Assembly: GCA_047602575.1 (NCBI GenBank)
Contig: JASGGY010000003.1
Location: 744,001 to 808,000, forward strand
DNA from: UBA1366 sp047602575
Lineage (GTDB): Bacteria > Bacillota > Clostridia > Oscillospirales > Ruminococcaceae
Direction: 5' to 3'
Length of the DNA stretch: 64,000 bases
Shown piece by piece: positions 9,256 through 17,848 of the stretch; positions within the stretch are counted from its first letter, which is position 1; every line of letters begins with the position of its first letter. The translations under genes were made by a program, and so were the position numbers. The notes below the pieces were generated by a model. The model saw only the letters and a program-made list of their open reading frames with translations, had not been told where the DNA came from and ran no database searches.

Positions 9256-9474
9256 TTAAGAAAGCGCCGGCTTGTCCGGAGAAAACCGCGCACACGGCGC
9301 GTACCGCTTGTCCAGATACAGAAACGGATCGGTCGTATGCAGCCGCACCACCGTACCGGTTTTTCCGTTGCGGCGGTACTCAATCATGCCGCCGTCAATC
9401 CGCGCGAAAAGCGGCGGCTCAGTCACGTTCTGCGCCGCGAAAACATCCAGCTCACTGACAATCGTGTGCAGCAT
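9256..9474 (-). CDS. ylzJ: YlzJ-like small protein
   Basis: A 72-aa protein resembling YlzJ of Bacillus (start MLHTIVSELDVF, then an RIDGGMIEYRR segment and an LDKRYAPCARFSP C-terminal block). The function is unknown. The start at 9474 is chosen because GGAGG lies nine bases before it; it overlaps the end of the ClpP-like gene by 23 bases. Position between tepA and ftsK/spoIIIE is conserved in Firmicutes and supports the call more than the short sequence does. Confidence 0.7.
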   Translation of the reverse strand: MLHTIVSELDVFAAQNVTEPPLFARIDGGMIEYRRNGKTGTVVRLHTTDPFLYLDKRYAPCARFSPDKPALS

Positions 9475-10273
9475 CCGCCTGCGCCTCCGCTCTGATTTGT
9501 TTGCAGGTGGGCTTTTCGCTTTGCTCGATGAGTTCGTAGAGGCAGTCAATCGCCTCATGCAAGCCACCCAATCGGTCAATCAGTCCCTCCTCCACCGCGC
9601 GCTCGCCGTCCAGCACCGAGCCGACGTCCATGACAAGTTCGCCGTTGCGCAGCATCAGCTCCCGAAAGCGTTCCGCGGTGATGCGGGAATTGTCCGTCAC
9701 AAAGCGGATAATCCGCTCCTGCATCCGGTCGAAATACGACAGTGTCTGCGGAATTCCCAGCACAAGCCCGTTCATGCGTACCGGATGCACCGTCATCGTC
9801 GCCGACGGAACAATAAACGAGGTTTGCGCGCTCACCGCCAGCGGCACACCGATGGAATGCCCCCCGCCCACCACAATCGAAACCGTCGGGGTGCGCATTC
9901 CGGAAATCAGCTCCGCGATGGCAAGCCCCGCTTCCACGTCGCCGCCCACGGTGTTGAGGATGATCAGCAGCCCCTCAATGGTGCAGTCCTGTTCGATGGC
10001 GACCAGCGCGGGGATGATGTGCTCATACTTGGTGGTTTTGTTCTGCGGCGGAAGAATGTAATGCCCCTCGATCTGCCCGATGATGTTCAGGCAGTGGATG
10101 TTAAAGCGCGCGTTCTGCACGGCGACCATGCCGACCTGTTCGATCTCCTCGGTCTGCTGCGCCTGCGGGCTTTGTGCGGCGGCATCGGGGGATGCGACCT
10201 CCGGCGGAAGCTCCGCGGCGGGTTTTTCGCAGGCTTTGCAGCCGCGGCTGTTCGGTTTGCGGTTTTCTTTCAT
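9452..10273 (-). CDS. tepA: TepA-type ClpP-fold protease (translocation-enhancing protein)
   Basis: A 273-aa ClpP/crotonase-fold serine peptidase of the TepA (YmfB) group, proposed in Bacillus to degrade signal peptides and assist secretion. A Pro/Ala/Gln-rich leader is followed by the core (from about residue 50). The nucleophile elbow GGGHSIG and the histidine in TVHPVRM fit the catalytic residues, and LNTVGGDVEAGLAIAELI is the expected oligomer-facing helix region. The ATG at 10273 has CGGAG upstream; an open frame extends further 5' but is not needed. It begins the tepA-ylzJ-ftsK run. Confidence 0.88.
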   Translation of the reverse strand: MKENRKPNSRGCKACEKPAAELPPEVASPDAAAQSPQAQQTEEIEQVGMVAVQNARFNIHCLNIIGQIEGHYILPPQNKTTKYEHIIPALVAIEQDCTIEGLLIILNTVGGDVEAGLAIAELISGMRTPTVSIVVGGGHSIGVPLAVSAQTSFIVPSATMTVHPVRMNGLVLGIPQTLSYFDRMQERIIRFVTDNSRITAERFRELMLRNGELVMDVGSVLDGERAVEEGLIDRLGGLHEAIDCLYELIEQSEKPTCKQIRAEAQADAAHDCQ

Positions 10274-10416
10274 CGGGCGACTCCGTTTCGTACAAAATTC
10301 CGTCGTCTTATTGTTGCGTAAAACACGACGTTTTATACACATTCGGTGCCCGGCACGGTTTCATTTTATCAGAAACGCGCGCAAATGCGTGGCGAATTCA
10401 GTCGGTTGCAAAAAAA

Positions 10417-11520
10417 TTATCGCCCACTGCCGGCAAGCCCGTATTCCTCAGCCACCACGCCGGAAACAAACCGGATCAAATCCGTGAAGGCCAGCTTGTC
10501 ATATGCCGTGCGGCGGGTCTTTTCGTCATCGGTGTTCACATCCGTCACGATGGTGCAGGCACCGCCCGTGGTGACGGTGACGATTTTATCCGCGTCGGTA
10601 GCGCTGCCGGTTTTGTAAAAGGTAATCTCAATCTCGTCCACCGCCAGCTCGGCTTCCTCCACGGGCTTTTCGCCGAAGCTTGCAATCAGGGCCTGCAGCG
10701 CACGGAAATCGTCGTAGCCCAGCACATAGCACGTTCCCGCCCGGCTGCCCACGCGCACGTGAATTGAGGCATAGCACCCGTCATAGACGGTAAAATTGCA
10801 GCAGGTGTCAAAGGTGATGACAAAATGCGTATCCCCGCGCACAAGGGAAAAAGCGCGCGCGATTTTCGCCTTATTCCCGCCGCCCGCGGGAAGGGTAATG
10901 CTGTCGGCGGGGAGTTCCTCAATTTCATCCCAGTATTTACCATCCGCGCTGTTGCCGTCGGGCAGCGACAGATCATACACCGTGTTGTCATTCTGGTCGG
11001 TTGCCGTGTTGATCCGGATGTGCGCCGTCTGTAAAAACCATGGCTGCGGCTGCAAGACAACCGGATCACCCTTTGCGTTAAATTTTACATAAAAAACGGT
11101 TTTCCCGTCGGTCAGCGCAAGGACATCCGGACGAACCAGCGCGATGCCGTCATATGCCGCTTCCAGCGCGATTCCGCCCGTCGCCGTCGCGATGCCGTAT
11201 TTTCCGGCGGCGTCGCGGTAGGAATAAACTTCTAAATCCGTAAAATACGAAACGCAGTTAAGCGCCGGGAACGGCTGCTGTGCGACCTGTGCCGTCATGG
11301 CTGCCGCGTCAAAGCTTGTATAGGACACGCTGCCGTACAGTCCCAGCGCGCCGCTGTCGAGAAATTCCGGATACGAATAGGAACTATCCGTCTGCGCGAC
11401 GGCAATATCGCCGTTGTCAAGTCCGACGGTTGATGCGCCGTCATAAACGCCCACCTGCCCGTCATCCGCGCAGCCCGCAAGCAGCATTGCCGCCAAAAGG
11501 GTCAGAACCATTTTTTTCAT
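10417..11520 (-). CDS. Hypothetical lipoprotein
   Basis: A 367-aa exported protein of no recognised family. The N-terminus MKKMVLTLLAAMLLAGCADDG is a signal peptide with a clean lipobox (LLAGC), so it should be anchored outside the membrane by a lipid on Cys17. The rest has no transmembrane segment and reads as a beta-rich globular domain (repeated short strands such as TVFYVKFN and THFVITFDTCCNFTVYDG). GGAGG precedes the ATG and an independent promoter lies upstream (11560-11588). No functional inference can be drawn from its neighbours. Confidence 0.8.
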   Translation of the reverse strand: MKKMVLTLLAAMLLAGCADDGQVGVYDGASTVGLDNGDIAVAQTDSSYSYPEFLDSGALGLYGSVSYTSFDAAAMTAQVAQQPFPALNCVSYFTDLEVYSYRDAAGKYGIATATGGIALEAAYDGIALVRPDVLALTDGKTVFYVKFNAKGDPVVLQPQPWFLQTAHIRINTATDQNDNTVYDLSLPDGNSADGKYWDEIEELPADSITLPAGGGNKAKIARAFSLVRGDTHFVITFDTCCNFTVYDGCYASIHVRVGSRAGTCYVLGYDDFRALQALIASFGEKPVEEAELAVDEIEITFYKTGSATDADKIVTVTTGGACTIVTDVNTDDEKTRRTAYDKLAFTDLIRFVSGVVAEEYGLAGSGR

Positions 11521-11559
11521 CCCGCCGCCTCCTTCCTCACCCAGAAATGATCTTTACTT

Positions 11560-11588
11560 ATTATAATACAAAGCTGAGGATTTTGCAA
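11560..11588 (-). promoter_or_regulatory. Sigma-A promoter of the lipoprotein gene
   Basis: On the minus strand TTGCAA (11588-11583), a 17-bp spacer, and TATAAT (11565-11560). It lies about 40 bases before the ATG at 11520. Confidence 0.75.
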
Positions 11589-11628
11589 GACAAGATTTTC
11601 AACTTGCAGGATTTTTAAAGCCGCGCGT

Positions 11629-11657
11629 TTGACAAACCGCAGGGTTTGCGTTATAAT
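11629..11657 (+). promoter_or_regulatory. Consensus sigma-A promoter of the thioesterase operon
   Basis: A perfect TTGACA (11629-11634), a 17-bp spacer and a perfect TATAAT (11652-11657). It faces away from the lipoprotein promoter, with which it forms a divergent pair. Confidence 0.85.
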
Positions 11658-11700
11658 AGAGTAAATGTATTTTCAAAAGAAAGGAAGCCGGAAACGAACC

Positions 11701-12144
11701 ATGGATAATCACAACGGCGTAATCCGCCCGTTCAGGCGCAAGGCGGCTTATTACGAAACGGACAAGATGGGAATCGTGCATCACTCCAACTACATCCGCT
11801 GGCTGGAGGAAGCGCGCGTCGATCTGATGGAGCAGGCAAGCCTGCCCTTTACCGGTCTGGAAGAGGCGGGCATCACCATTCCGGTGGTGTCGGTCAGCTG
11901 CACCTACCGCTGTCCGGTGCATTTCGACGACGAGGTGGAAATCCACCCCATGATCACCGAATTCAACGGCTGCAAATTCCGCCTGAAATACGAAATCGTC
12001 AACCTCACGCAGGGCAGGGCGATCTCCGCGGTCTGCGAAACCTCGCACTGCTTTGTGAACATGGCGTTCCGCCCGATCCGCACCCAGCGCGATTATCCCC
12101 ACGTTTACGAAACCTTCGCAAAGCTTGTCAACATTAAAATATAA
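11701..12144 (+). CDS. YbgC/4-hydroxybenzoyl-CoA-type acyl-CoA thioesterase
   Basis: A 147-aa single hot-dog-fold thioesterase. The signature YETDKMGIVHHSNYIRWLEEAR holds the catalytic aspartate and the MGxVHHxxY loop of the YbgC/FadM group, which hydrolyse acyl-CoA or aromatic-CoA esters. The substrate is not predictable. I chose the ATG at 11701; an upstream in-frame ATG at 11665 begins only a few bases after the -10 and lacks a ribosome binding site. It is followed after 12 bases by a small membrane-anchored protein gene, presumably in the same transcript, which ends at the hairpin near 12690. Confidence 0.88.
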   Translation: MDNHNGVIRPFRRKAAYYETDKMGIVHHSNYIRWLEEARVDLMEQASLPFTGLEEAGITIPVVSVSCTYRCPVHFDDEVEIHPMITEFNGCKFRLKYEIVNLTQGRAISAVCETSHCFVNMAFRPIRTQRDYPHVYETFAKLVNIKI

Positions 12145-12156
12145 GGCGGTAAAAAA

Positions 12157-12654
12157 ATGGGCATCCACAAAACAAGGAACTTCGTCCTGCTGTGCGCAGG
12201 AATCGGGCTGCTGGCGGGCATCGCGGCGGTGATTGTCTTTTTCACCCGCGCGAACACCAGCGATTGGGATCAGAAATTCTCCGACGGCTTTTCGGCGAAC
12301 AAATCCGGTTTTGAACAGATCAACACCGTTTTACAGGACTATGTCGGGCAGTATCCCTCCAGCACCGTCGAGCTGACCGGTTCGGGGCAAATCCGCGTCG
12401 CCGGCACGGTCAAGGATCAGCTTTCCGGTGACAACCTCACGGTGTTCCGAACAATTTCCGACTTTGTGGACGGGCAGTATGTGTCCTCCGTCATGTGCGC
12501 TGACAATCGGATCACCTATTCTTTCGGCGACAACAGCTTCGCGCTGGTCTACACGAGCGCTGGCGAACCGGACTATATGAAAAGCCCGTCCGAAACGAAA
12601 TCATGGAATCGCGAAAGCTTCGGCGACGGTTGGTATTTCTTCCAAGCGAAATAA
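12157..12654 (+). CDS. Hypothetical single-pass membrane protein
   Basis: A 165-aa protein not recognised. One N-terminal transmembrane segment (about residues 9-28, LLCAGIGLLAGIAAVIVFF) is followed by an extracytoplasmic soluble domain of about 130 residues that ends in an aromatic-rich strand (FGDGWYFFQAK). AAGGCGG precedes the ATG. Cotranscription with the thioesterase gene is likely from the 12-base gap. No catalytic motif is visible. Confidence 0.7.
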   Translation: MGIHKTRNFVLLCAGIGLLAGIAAVIVFFTRANTSDWDQKFSDGFSANKSGFEQINTVLQDYVGQYPSSTVELTGSGQIRVAGTVKDQLSGDNLTVFRTISDFVDGQYVSSVMCADNRITYSFGDNSFALVYTSAGEPDYMKSPSETKSWNRESFGDGWYFFQAK

Positions 12655-12669
12655 AGCAGAACAAGAAAA

Positions 12670-12706
12670 AGCTCCGCGGAATTTGACTCCGCGGAGCTGG
12701 TTTTTG
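12670..12706. terminator. Bidirectional terminator
   Basis: Stem AGCTCCGCGGA / TCCGCGGAGCT (12670-12680 with 12688-12698), flanked by an A-run on the left and a T-run on the right. It can end both the rightward 12157 gene and the leftward esterase gene. Confidence 0.85.
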
Positions 12707-12709
12707 TTC

Positions 12710-13984
12710 TTACGAAAGCAGTAGACTGATGATCTGGAAGCCCTTGATGTCGCCGGTTACTTTGACCTCGACGGTGTGCTTGGCGGCGGCGGAGCTGGTG
12801 TAGACTTCTGCACCCTGTGCGTAGTTACCCCAGCCGTTGGGGAACGCCGCGTCAATGGTTTTGGAGAGTGTGCCGTCCACATAGACCTGTGCGACACCCA
12901 TGTCGCCGTTGATGGACTCGAGGTAAATCATGCCGATGTTGCGTGCGTTGACCTCGAATTTGATCGAGCCGCCCGTAGTGGTTCCCCACCCGCCGGTAAA
13001 GGTCTGGAACGCCACATCATCAGTGAACGTCCCGCGGTCGGTGACGGTCACATTGCCGGTGTTCTGGTTGCCCATGGTGGCGTTTGCGTAAAGATCGCCG
13101 GTGACAGCGGGCGTGGTGAACGCGGGTGCTTCGGTGACAGTGGAATCAATGCCGCTCAGAACGCCGTCAAAATAATGGGTGATGAGCTTGGCGAGAACGG
13201 GGTGTCCGTTGTTGTTGGGGTGGATGTTATCGTCGGAAATGCTTTTCCACGAAAGCGAGCCTGCCTGGATCTCCGGCATGATCGCGTCGTGATAGCTGAT
13301 CATGGGCAGGTTGTAAGCCTTGCCGATTTCGGCATGAACCTCCTGCAGGCTTGTGCCGTTGTCCTGCGTCATGCAGACCAGCACCACGGCGGGGTGATTT
13401 TCAGCGTTTAGGCACTTACGCACAAGGCTGTCATAGGTAAGCTTGTTCAGCGTCGTGTCGGTGTCGTTGACGGAAAACTCGATGAAGATGATATCGGGGT
13501 TTTTCGCAAGCACATCCGCGTCAACGCGATGAACGCCGATGTAGGAATCCGTTGCGCCGATGCCCGCGTAAATCGGGGCAACATAAATGCTGATGTTGTC
13601 CTCCCACCAGTCAATGACGCGGTTGGTGTACTGATTTTCGGTGGAAGCGGACGAGCCCTGTGTGATCGAGCCGCCGATGAACGCGATGTTGGTCATGTGC
13701 TTTTTGTCGGCAAGCGCGGCGTTCATTTTTGCCTGCAGTCTGGTGGTGTCGCCCGCGTTGAGCACCGAGCGGGTGTACATGGCTTCGGTCGGTCCCTGCG
13801 AAATGTCAATCGGCGTTGCGGAAGCGGGTGCGGCGGCGGTGGTGACTGCAGTGGTCGTCGTCGCCGCGGTCGTACCGGCTTTCGACGCATCACCGTCAGA
13901 GGAATCGCTCGATCCGCAGGCACCGAGCATCGCTGCGGCAAGCACGCCGGAGGAAAGCATCGCGAGAATTTTTTTCAGCTTCAT
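12710..13984 (-). CDS. SGNH/GDSL-type esterase lipoprotein
   Basis: A 424-aa surface lipoprotein. The signal peptide ends in a lipobox (LGAC, Cys23), followed by a Ser/Thr/Ala-rich linker of about 40 residues. The SGNH hydrolase domain (about 95-275) has block I as IAFIGGSITQG (Gly replaces Asp of the classical GDS), block III FSVND, and the C-terminal catalytic pair DNIHPNNNGH. A C-terminal beta-sandwich-like domain (about 300-424, GGWGTTTGGSIKFEVNARN) resembles the accessory domain of carbohydrate esterases. An acetyl-xylan- or pectin-type deacetylase is plausible but not proven. It has its own promoter at 14071-14099. Confidence 0.85.
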   Translation of the reverse strand: MKLKKILAMLSSGVLAAAMLGACGSSDSSDGDASKAGTTAATTTTAVTTAAAPASATPIDISQGPTEAMYTRSVLNAGDTTRLQAKMNAALADKKHMTNIAFIGGSITQGSSASTENQYTNRVIDWWEDNISIYVAPIYAGIGATDSYIGVHRVDADVLAKNPDIIFIEFSVNDTDTTLNKLTYDSLVRKCLNAENHPAVVLVCMTQDNGTSLQEVHAEIGKAYNLPMISYHDAIMPEIQAGSLSWKSISDDNIHPNNNGHPVLAKLITHYFDGVLSGIDSTVTEAPAFTTPAVTGDLYANATMGNQNTGNVTVTDRGTFTDDVAFQTFTGGWGTTTGGSIKFEVNARNIGMIYLESINGDMGVAQVYVDGTLSKTIDAAFPNGWGNYAQGAEVYTSSAAAKHTVEVKVTGDIKGFQIISLLLS

Positions 13985-14070
13985 AGTATCTTCCTTTCGT
14001 GGGGGCGCGGCTTAATATTCCGCCTAAAATCGGCTGAAAATCAACTTTACCGCACCGGAATTCCAGCTTA

Positions 14071-14099
14071 ATTATACACGCATCGGATAATGATTTCAA
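14071..14099 (-). promoter_or_regulatory. Sigma-A promoter of the GDSL lipoprotein gene
   Basis: Minus strand TTGAAA (14099-14094), 17-bp spacer, TATAAT (14076-14071), about 90 bases before the ATG. Confidence 0.75.
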
Positions 14100-14137
14100 G
14101 TGCTTTTTCGCTTTCTCCGCTGATTTGTGCATTTCAG

Positions 14138-14190
14138 ACAAAAAAGCCGCCTTAAATTTAGAAGCCGCCCCGAATTTACGGAGCGGCTTC
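14138..14190 (-). terminator. Terminator after leuA
   Basis: On the minus strand GAAGCCGC (14190-14183) pairs with GCGGCTTC (14168-14161). A second copy of the 3' arm, GGCGGCTTTTTT at about 14151-14140, carries the T-run and could form an alternative, longer-loop terminator. Confidence 0.7.
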
Positions 14191-14201
14191 GCTGAATATC
14201 G

Positions 14202-15869
14202 TTATTCCGTGATATTGTTGACCGCAGAAATCAACGCGTTGACGGATGCCATGATGATGTCGGTGTGCGTACCTGCACCCCAGAATACCTTGCCGCCGGT
14301 TTCGATGCCCACATACGCCGCCGCGCGAGATTTCGAGCCTTTTTCGAGGGCGTGTTCCTGATAGGTAACGATGTTGATGTCCTTGCCCAGCGCGTTGGCA
14401 ACGGCGTTCGCGACTGCCGCCAAGCGTCCGTTGCCGTCTGCCTGATGGGTGATGACCTTGCCGTCGGGGGTGAGCTTCGCGGTGACAAAGGCGGTAATCT
14501 GCTCATCCGGTTGCTGGATATAATGCGCTTCCACAACCTCGAGCGGCGTTTTTTTATTGAGATAGGTTGCCTTGAAGATGCTCAGAATCTCGTCGGGCAG
14601 AAGCTCCTTATGCGCCTGATCCGACACGCGCTTGACCGCATAGCCGAAATCCTCGCGCATTTTCGCGGGCAGGTTATAGCCGAACTGCTGCTCTAAGATA
14701 TAGCTGATGCCGCCCTTGCCGGACTGGCTGTTGATGCGGATCACGTCGCCCTCGTACTCGCGCCCGATGTCCTTCGGGTCGATCGGCAGATACGGCACAG
14801 TCCAATGGTCGGGGGCTTTTTCGTCACGCCACTTCATGCCCTTGGCAATGGCATCCTGATGCGAGCCGGAGAACGCCGCGAACACAAGCGCGCCGGAATA
14901 GGGCGTGCGCTCATAAACCTTCATTCTGGTGACACGCTCATAGACCTCCACCAACGCGGGGATATCGGTAAAATCCAGCCCCGGGTCAATGCCGTGGGTG
15001 TACAGATTCATGGCAAGGGTCACGATGTCCACGTTGCCGGTGCGCTCGCCGTTGCCGAAAAGCGTTCCCTCGATGCGGTCAGCGCCCGCGAGTAATCCCA
15101 TTTCGCTGTCTGCCACGCCGCAACCACGATCGTTGTGGGGGTGGAGCGAAACGAGCAGACTGTCGCGGCGGTTAAGGTTGTCGCACATATACTCGATCTG
15201 GCTTGCGTAAACGTGAGGCATGGAAACCTGAACCGTAACGGGGAGGTTGATGATGACCTTGTCGTCCGGCGTGGGCTTCCAGACGTCGATGACGGCGTTG
15301 CAGATATCCAGCGCGAAATCCATCTCCGTACCGGTAAAGCTTTCCGGCGAATACTCAAAGCGGAAATTGCCGGGTGTTTTTTCGCGGTATTCGCTGAGCA
15401 GCTTTGCGCCGGTGACGGCGATGTCGATGATCTCCTGCCGGCTCTTGCGGAACACCTGCTCGCGCTGCGCCACGCTGGTGGAATTATACAGATGCACAAT
15501 CGCATTTTTTGCGCCGGCGAGCGCCTCAAAGGTCCGCTTGATGATATGCTCACGCGACTGGGTTAAAACCTGAATCGCCACATCGTCGGGGATGAGATTG
15601 TCCTCGATCAGACGGCGGCAGAATTCATATTCGGTATCCGACGCGGCGGGAAAGCCGATTTCGATTTCCTTGAAGCCGATTCTGACGAGGTGCTTGAAGA
15701 ACTCCAGCTTCTCCTCTAAGCTCATCGGAATAATGAGCGCCTGGTTGCCGTCGCGCAGATCCACCGAGCACCAGACCGGCGCTTTGTCGATGTACTCCTT
15801 TTTTGTCCACTTCAGCGATTCAACCGGCGGCATGAAGTAGCCCCTTGTGTATTTGTCCGCGTTTTTCAT
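14202..15869 (-). CDS. leuA: 2-isopropylmalate synthase
   Basis: The first committed enzyme of leucine synthesis, condensing acetyl-CoA and 2-oxoisovalerate. At 555 aa it belongs to the long, type-2 LeuA form. The catalytic TIM barrel carries WCSVDLRDGNQAL with the metal-binding aspartate, and HPHNDRGCG with the metal-binding histidine-x-histidine region. The C-terminal regulatory domain (about 430-555) is present, so leucine feedback inhibition is expected. The ATG at 15869 follows GGAAGGA; a longer frame runs into the T-box leader and is not coding. Expression is controlled by the T-box directly upstream. No other leucine gene lies in the window. Confidence 0.95.
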   Translation of the reverse strand: MKNADKYTRGYFMPPVESLKWTKKEYIDKAPVWCSVDLRDGNQALIIPMSLEEKLEFFKHLVRIGFKEIEIGFPAASDTEYEFCRRLIEDNLIPDDVAIQVLTQSREHIIKRTFEALAGAKNAIVHLYNSTSVAQREQVFRKSRQEIIDIAVTGAKLLSEYREKTPGNFRFEYSPESFTGTEMDFALDICNAVIDVWKPTPDDKVIINLPVTVQVSMPHVYASQIEYMCDNLNRRDSLLVSLHPHNDRGCGVADSEMGLLAGADRIEGTLFGNGERTGNVDIVTLAMNLYTHGIDPGLDFTDIPALVEVYERVTRMKVYERTPYSGALVFAAFSGSHQDAIAKGMKWRDEKAPDHWTVPYLPIDPKDIGREYEGDVIRINSQSGKGGISYILEQQFGYNLPAKMREDFGYAVKRVSDQAHKELLPDEILSIFKATYLNKKTPLEVVEAHYIQQPDEQITAFVTAKLTPDGKVITHQADGNGRLAAVANAVANALGKDINIVTYQEHALEKGSKSRAAAYVGIETGGKVFWGAGTHTDIIMASVNALISAVNNITE

Positions 15870-15943
15870 AGGATTCCGTCCTTCCCGGAAAGTCATGCTT
15901 TCCGCTAAAAAAATTCTATATGTTTTCCATGCGCCGCAAAAAT

Positions 15944-15978
15944 AAAAAGCCCGCCTCTTTCGGTTAAAAGAGGCGAGC
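15944..15978 (-). terminator. T-box terminator hairpin
   Basis: CGCCTCTTT / AAAGAGGCG stem followed by a T-run. The upstream T-box sequence competes with its 5' arm. Confidence 0.88.
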
Positions 15979-16231
15979 ATAAATTACCCGCGGTACCACT
16001 CTTGTTCATAAACAATTCCGGCAAAACCGGCGCTGCTTATCTTCACACATCCAACAATGTGCTTCTCTGTAACGGGAGAACCGTCTGCGCTTACTGGTAA
16101 AAACCATGTTCGGCACAACTGCTGAAGGATGAGTTATCGCTTTTTCTTCAGCTCTGCCTCGCACCGTCCGGCAGTTCTCTGCGCCTGTCAAAAAGCTTTG
16201 TTTCCTATCGTCGCATTTCAAACTATACAGT
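15944..16231 (-). promoter_or_regulatory. T-box riboswitch (leucine specifier) controlling leuA
   Basis: The leader holds the diagnostic T-box bulge sequence AGAGTGGTACCGCGGG (about 16002-15987) and then a terminator. Stem I is visible: an apical hairpin with GGACGGTGCGA in its loop between CTGCC and GGCAG arms, and the pairing GCTTTTT / AAAAAGC below it. The specifier loop reads GATAACTCAT, which gives CTC (Leu) at 16133-16131. Uncharged leucine tRNA should bind, stabilise the antiterminator and allow leuA transcription. The specifier codon agrees with the gene it precedes. Confidence 0.92.
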
Positions 16232-16237
16232 AAACTT

Positions 16238-16266
16238 ACTATACCACCCCGCGTTGCGTTTGTCAA
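16238..16266 (-). promoter_or_regulatory. Promoter of the T-box/leuA transcript
   Basis: Minus strand TTGACA (16266-16261), 17-bp spacer, TATAGT (16243-16238). Confidence 0.85.
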
Positions 16267-16285
16267 CGGGGCATTTCTGAACTTT

Positions 16286-17356
16286 TTATGAATTAAGGCA
16301 AAGCAATTCCTTCGGGCAGAGTGTCAAATTTTCACCACCCGTTTCGGTCACAACGACGAAATCCTCGATGCGCACACCAAATTCTTTGGGCAGATAAATC
16401 CCCGGCTCAACCGTAACAACCATCCCGGGCGCGAGAACGGCTTTTCCTGCCGGCGTTAAATTGGGCGCTTCGTGAATTTCCAGCCCCACGCCGTGCCCAA
16501 GGGAATGCCCGAAGCAGTCGCCCCAGCCGGCTTTCGCGATCACGTCGCGAGCGGCTTTGTCCGCGTCGCCGGCACAAACACCCGCGCGCACCGCTGCCAG
16601 CCCCGCTTCCTGCGCCGCAAGCACGGTGTCATAAACCGCGCGCATTTTCTCCGTCGGCTCGCCCGCGCAGACGGTTCTGGTCATGTCGCTGTGATAGCCG
16701 TTCACCACCGCGCCGAAGTCAAGTAGCACAAAGTCGCCGTTTTTAACAACCCGCTCCGACGGCACGCCGTGCGGCATCGAGGTTGCAGCACCGGTCAGGG
16801 CGATGGTGTCAAACGACAGCGCCTCCGCACCGCCGGACAGCATCAGAAAATCAAGCTTCAGCGCAAGCGCGCGCTCCGTCACGCCCGCGCGGATTTCCGG
16901 CAGAAGCGCTGCAAACGCCCGCTCGGCAATGCGCTGCGCGGCAGTGATGTGCGCGATTTCCTCCGGCGTTTTTATCATGCGCATGGCGTTAATCACATCG
17001 CTCAATTCCCCGCCGTCGGACAGCTTCACCGGCAGCTCTTTTTTCAGCGCCGCGCATTCGCGCAGGGTTACGGTGTCAATTTCCACCGCCGCGCGTCTGG
17101 TATTATGGCGCGAAAACAGAACACCAAGCTGGTCATACAGCTTTTTTTGCAGCACGACCTCGCAGCCGGTCACGCTACTTTTCGCCTTTTCATAATACCG
17201 CCCGTCGATGATCAGATACGCCGCGTCGCGGAACACCGCAAGCGTTCCCGCGGAGGACTTCATCCCCGTGAAATAGCGGCGGTTCACCGCGTCGGTGATC
17301 AAAAAGCAGTCCGCCGCTGTGGGAACTGCCGCGCGCAGCCGCTCCAGCCGGTTCAT
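16286..17356 (-). CDS. M24 aminopeptidase (Xaa-Pro peptidase family)
   Basis: A 356-aa two-domain metallopeptidase of the creatinase/aminopeptidase P fold, which removes N-terminal residues next to proline. The N-terminal domain (about 1-125) is followed by the pita-bread catalytic domain. Five metal ligands can be seen: the Asp pair in LLDFGAVVNGYHSDMTRTV, the His in GHSLGHGVG, and the Glu residues in VTVEPGIYLP and VRIEDFVV. It starts with an ATG that shares a base with the aroQ stop (TGATG), so the two are translationally coupled. AroQ-aminopeptidase-(efp) is a frequent Firmicute order, although no efp follows here; the leuA T-box comes next. Confidence 0.92.
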   Translation of the reverse strand: MNRLERLRAAVPTAADCFLITDAVNRRYFTGMKSSAGTLAVFRDAAYLIIDGRYYEKAKSSVTGCEVVLQKKLYDQLGVLFSRHNTRRAAVEIDTVTLRECAALKKELPVKLSDGGELSDVINAMRMIKTPEEIAHITAAQRIAERAFAALLPEIRAGVTERALALKLDFLMLSGGAEALSFDTIALTGAATSMPHGVPSERVVKNGDFVLLDFGAVVNGYHSDMTRTVCAGEPTEKMRAVYDTVLAAQEAGLAAVRAGVCAGDADKAARDVIAKAGWGDCFGHSLGHGVGLEIHEAPNLTPAGKAVLAPGMVVTVEPGIYLPKEFGVRIEDFVVVTETGGENLTLCPKELLCLNS

Positions 17357-17805
17357 CAGCGGCTGTTGAGCAGCTCGGACAGCGCTGTCAGCGCGCAGAA
17401 ATAGCTGACCTTACCGAACCCGGAAATCTGCCCCTTGCACACGGGCGCGATGACCGACTTGTGCCGGAATTCATCCCGCGCGTGAATGTTGCTCAGATGC
17501 ACCTCGATCACCGGGATTTTGATTGCGGCGATCGCGTCGCGGATGGCGATGCTGTAATGCGTGTACGCGCCCGCGTTGAGGATCACGCCGAAGCAGGATT
17601 TGCGCACCGCGTGGAGCTTATCGATGATCGCGCCCTCACAGCTTGACTGAAAGAAATCGCAGGACAGCCCGACCGCCTGCGCGCGCAGCTCGATTTCGGC
17701 GTTAATGTCCTCTAAATCCTCGCCGCCATAAATGCCGGTTTCCCGCTCGCCCAGCAGGTTGAGGTTCGGTCCGTTGATCACAGAAATCTTCTTGACATCC
17801 ATCAT
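17356..17805 (-). CDS. aroQ: Type II 3-dehydroquinate dehydratase
   Basis: The third enzyme of the shikimate pathway, a dodecameric cytoplasmic dehydratase of about 149 aa. Motifs: INGPNLNLLGERE with the catalytic arginine-containing lid start (GIYG, catalytic Tyr), LNAGAYTHYSIAIRDAI with the substrate-binding Asn/His, and EVHLSNIHARDEFRHKS with the catalytic His. The starts at 17805 and 17802 are adjacent ATGs; AAGGA sits ten bases before the first. The other shikimate genes aroF, B, A and C are about 6 kb away in a separate operon; aroE and aroK are not in the window. Confidence 0.95.
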   Translation of the reverse strand: MMDVKKISVINGPNLNLLGERETGIYGGEDLEDINAEIELRAQAVGLSCDFFQSSCEGAIIDKLHAVRKSCFGVILNAGAYTHYSIAIRDAIAAIKIPVIEVHLSNIHARDEFRHKSVIAPVCKGQISGFGKVSYFCALTALSELLNSR

Positions 17806-17848
17806 AAAAAACACATCCTTTCACCGCATCGTTTCATTGCCTTTTGCG

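Noticed and set aside
9272..10321. A plus-strand frame of about 349 codons opposite tepA and ylzJ
   Set aside because: Antisense to conserved genes; low-complexity basic product typical of GC-rich shadows.
11599..12168. Minus-strand frame covering the thioesterase
   Set aside because: The plus-strand thioesterase has catalytic motifs and a perfect promoter; the reverse frame has neither.
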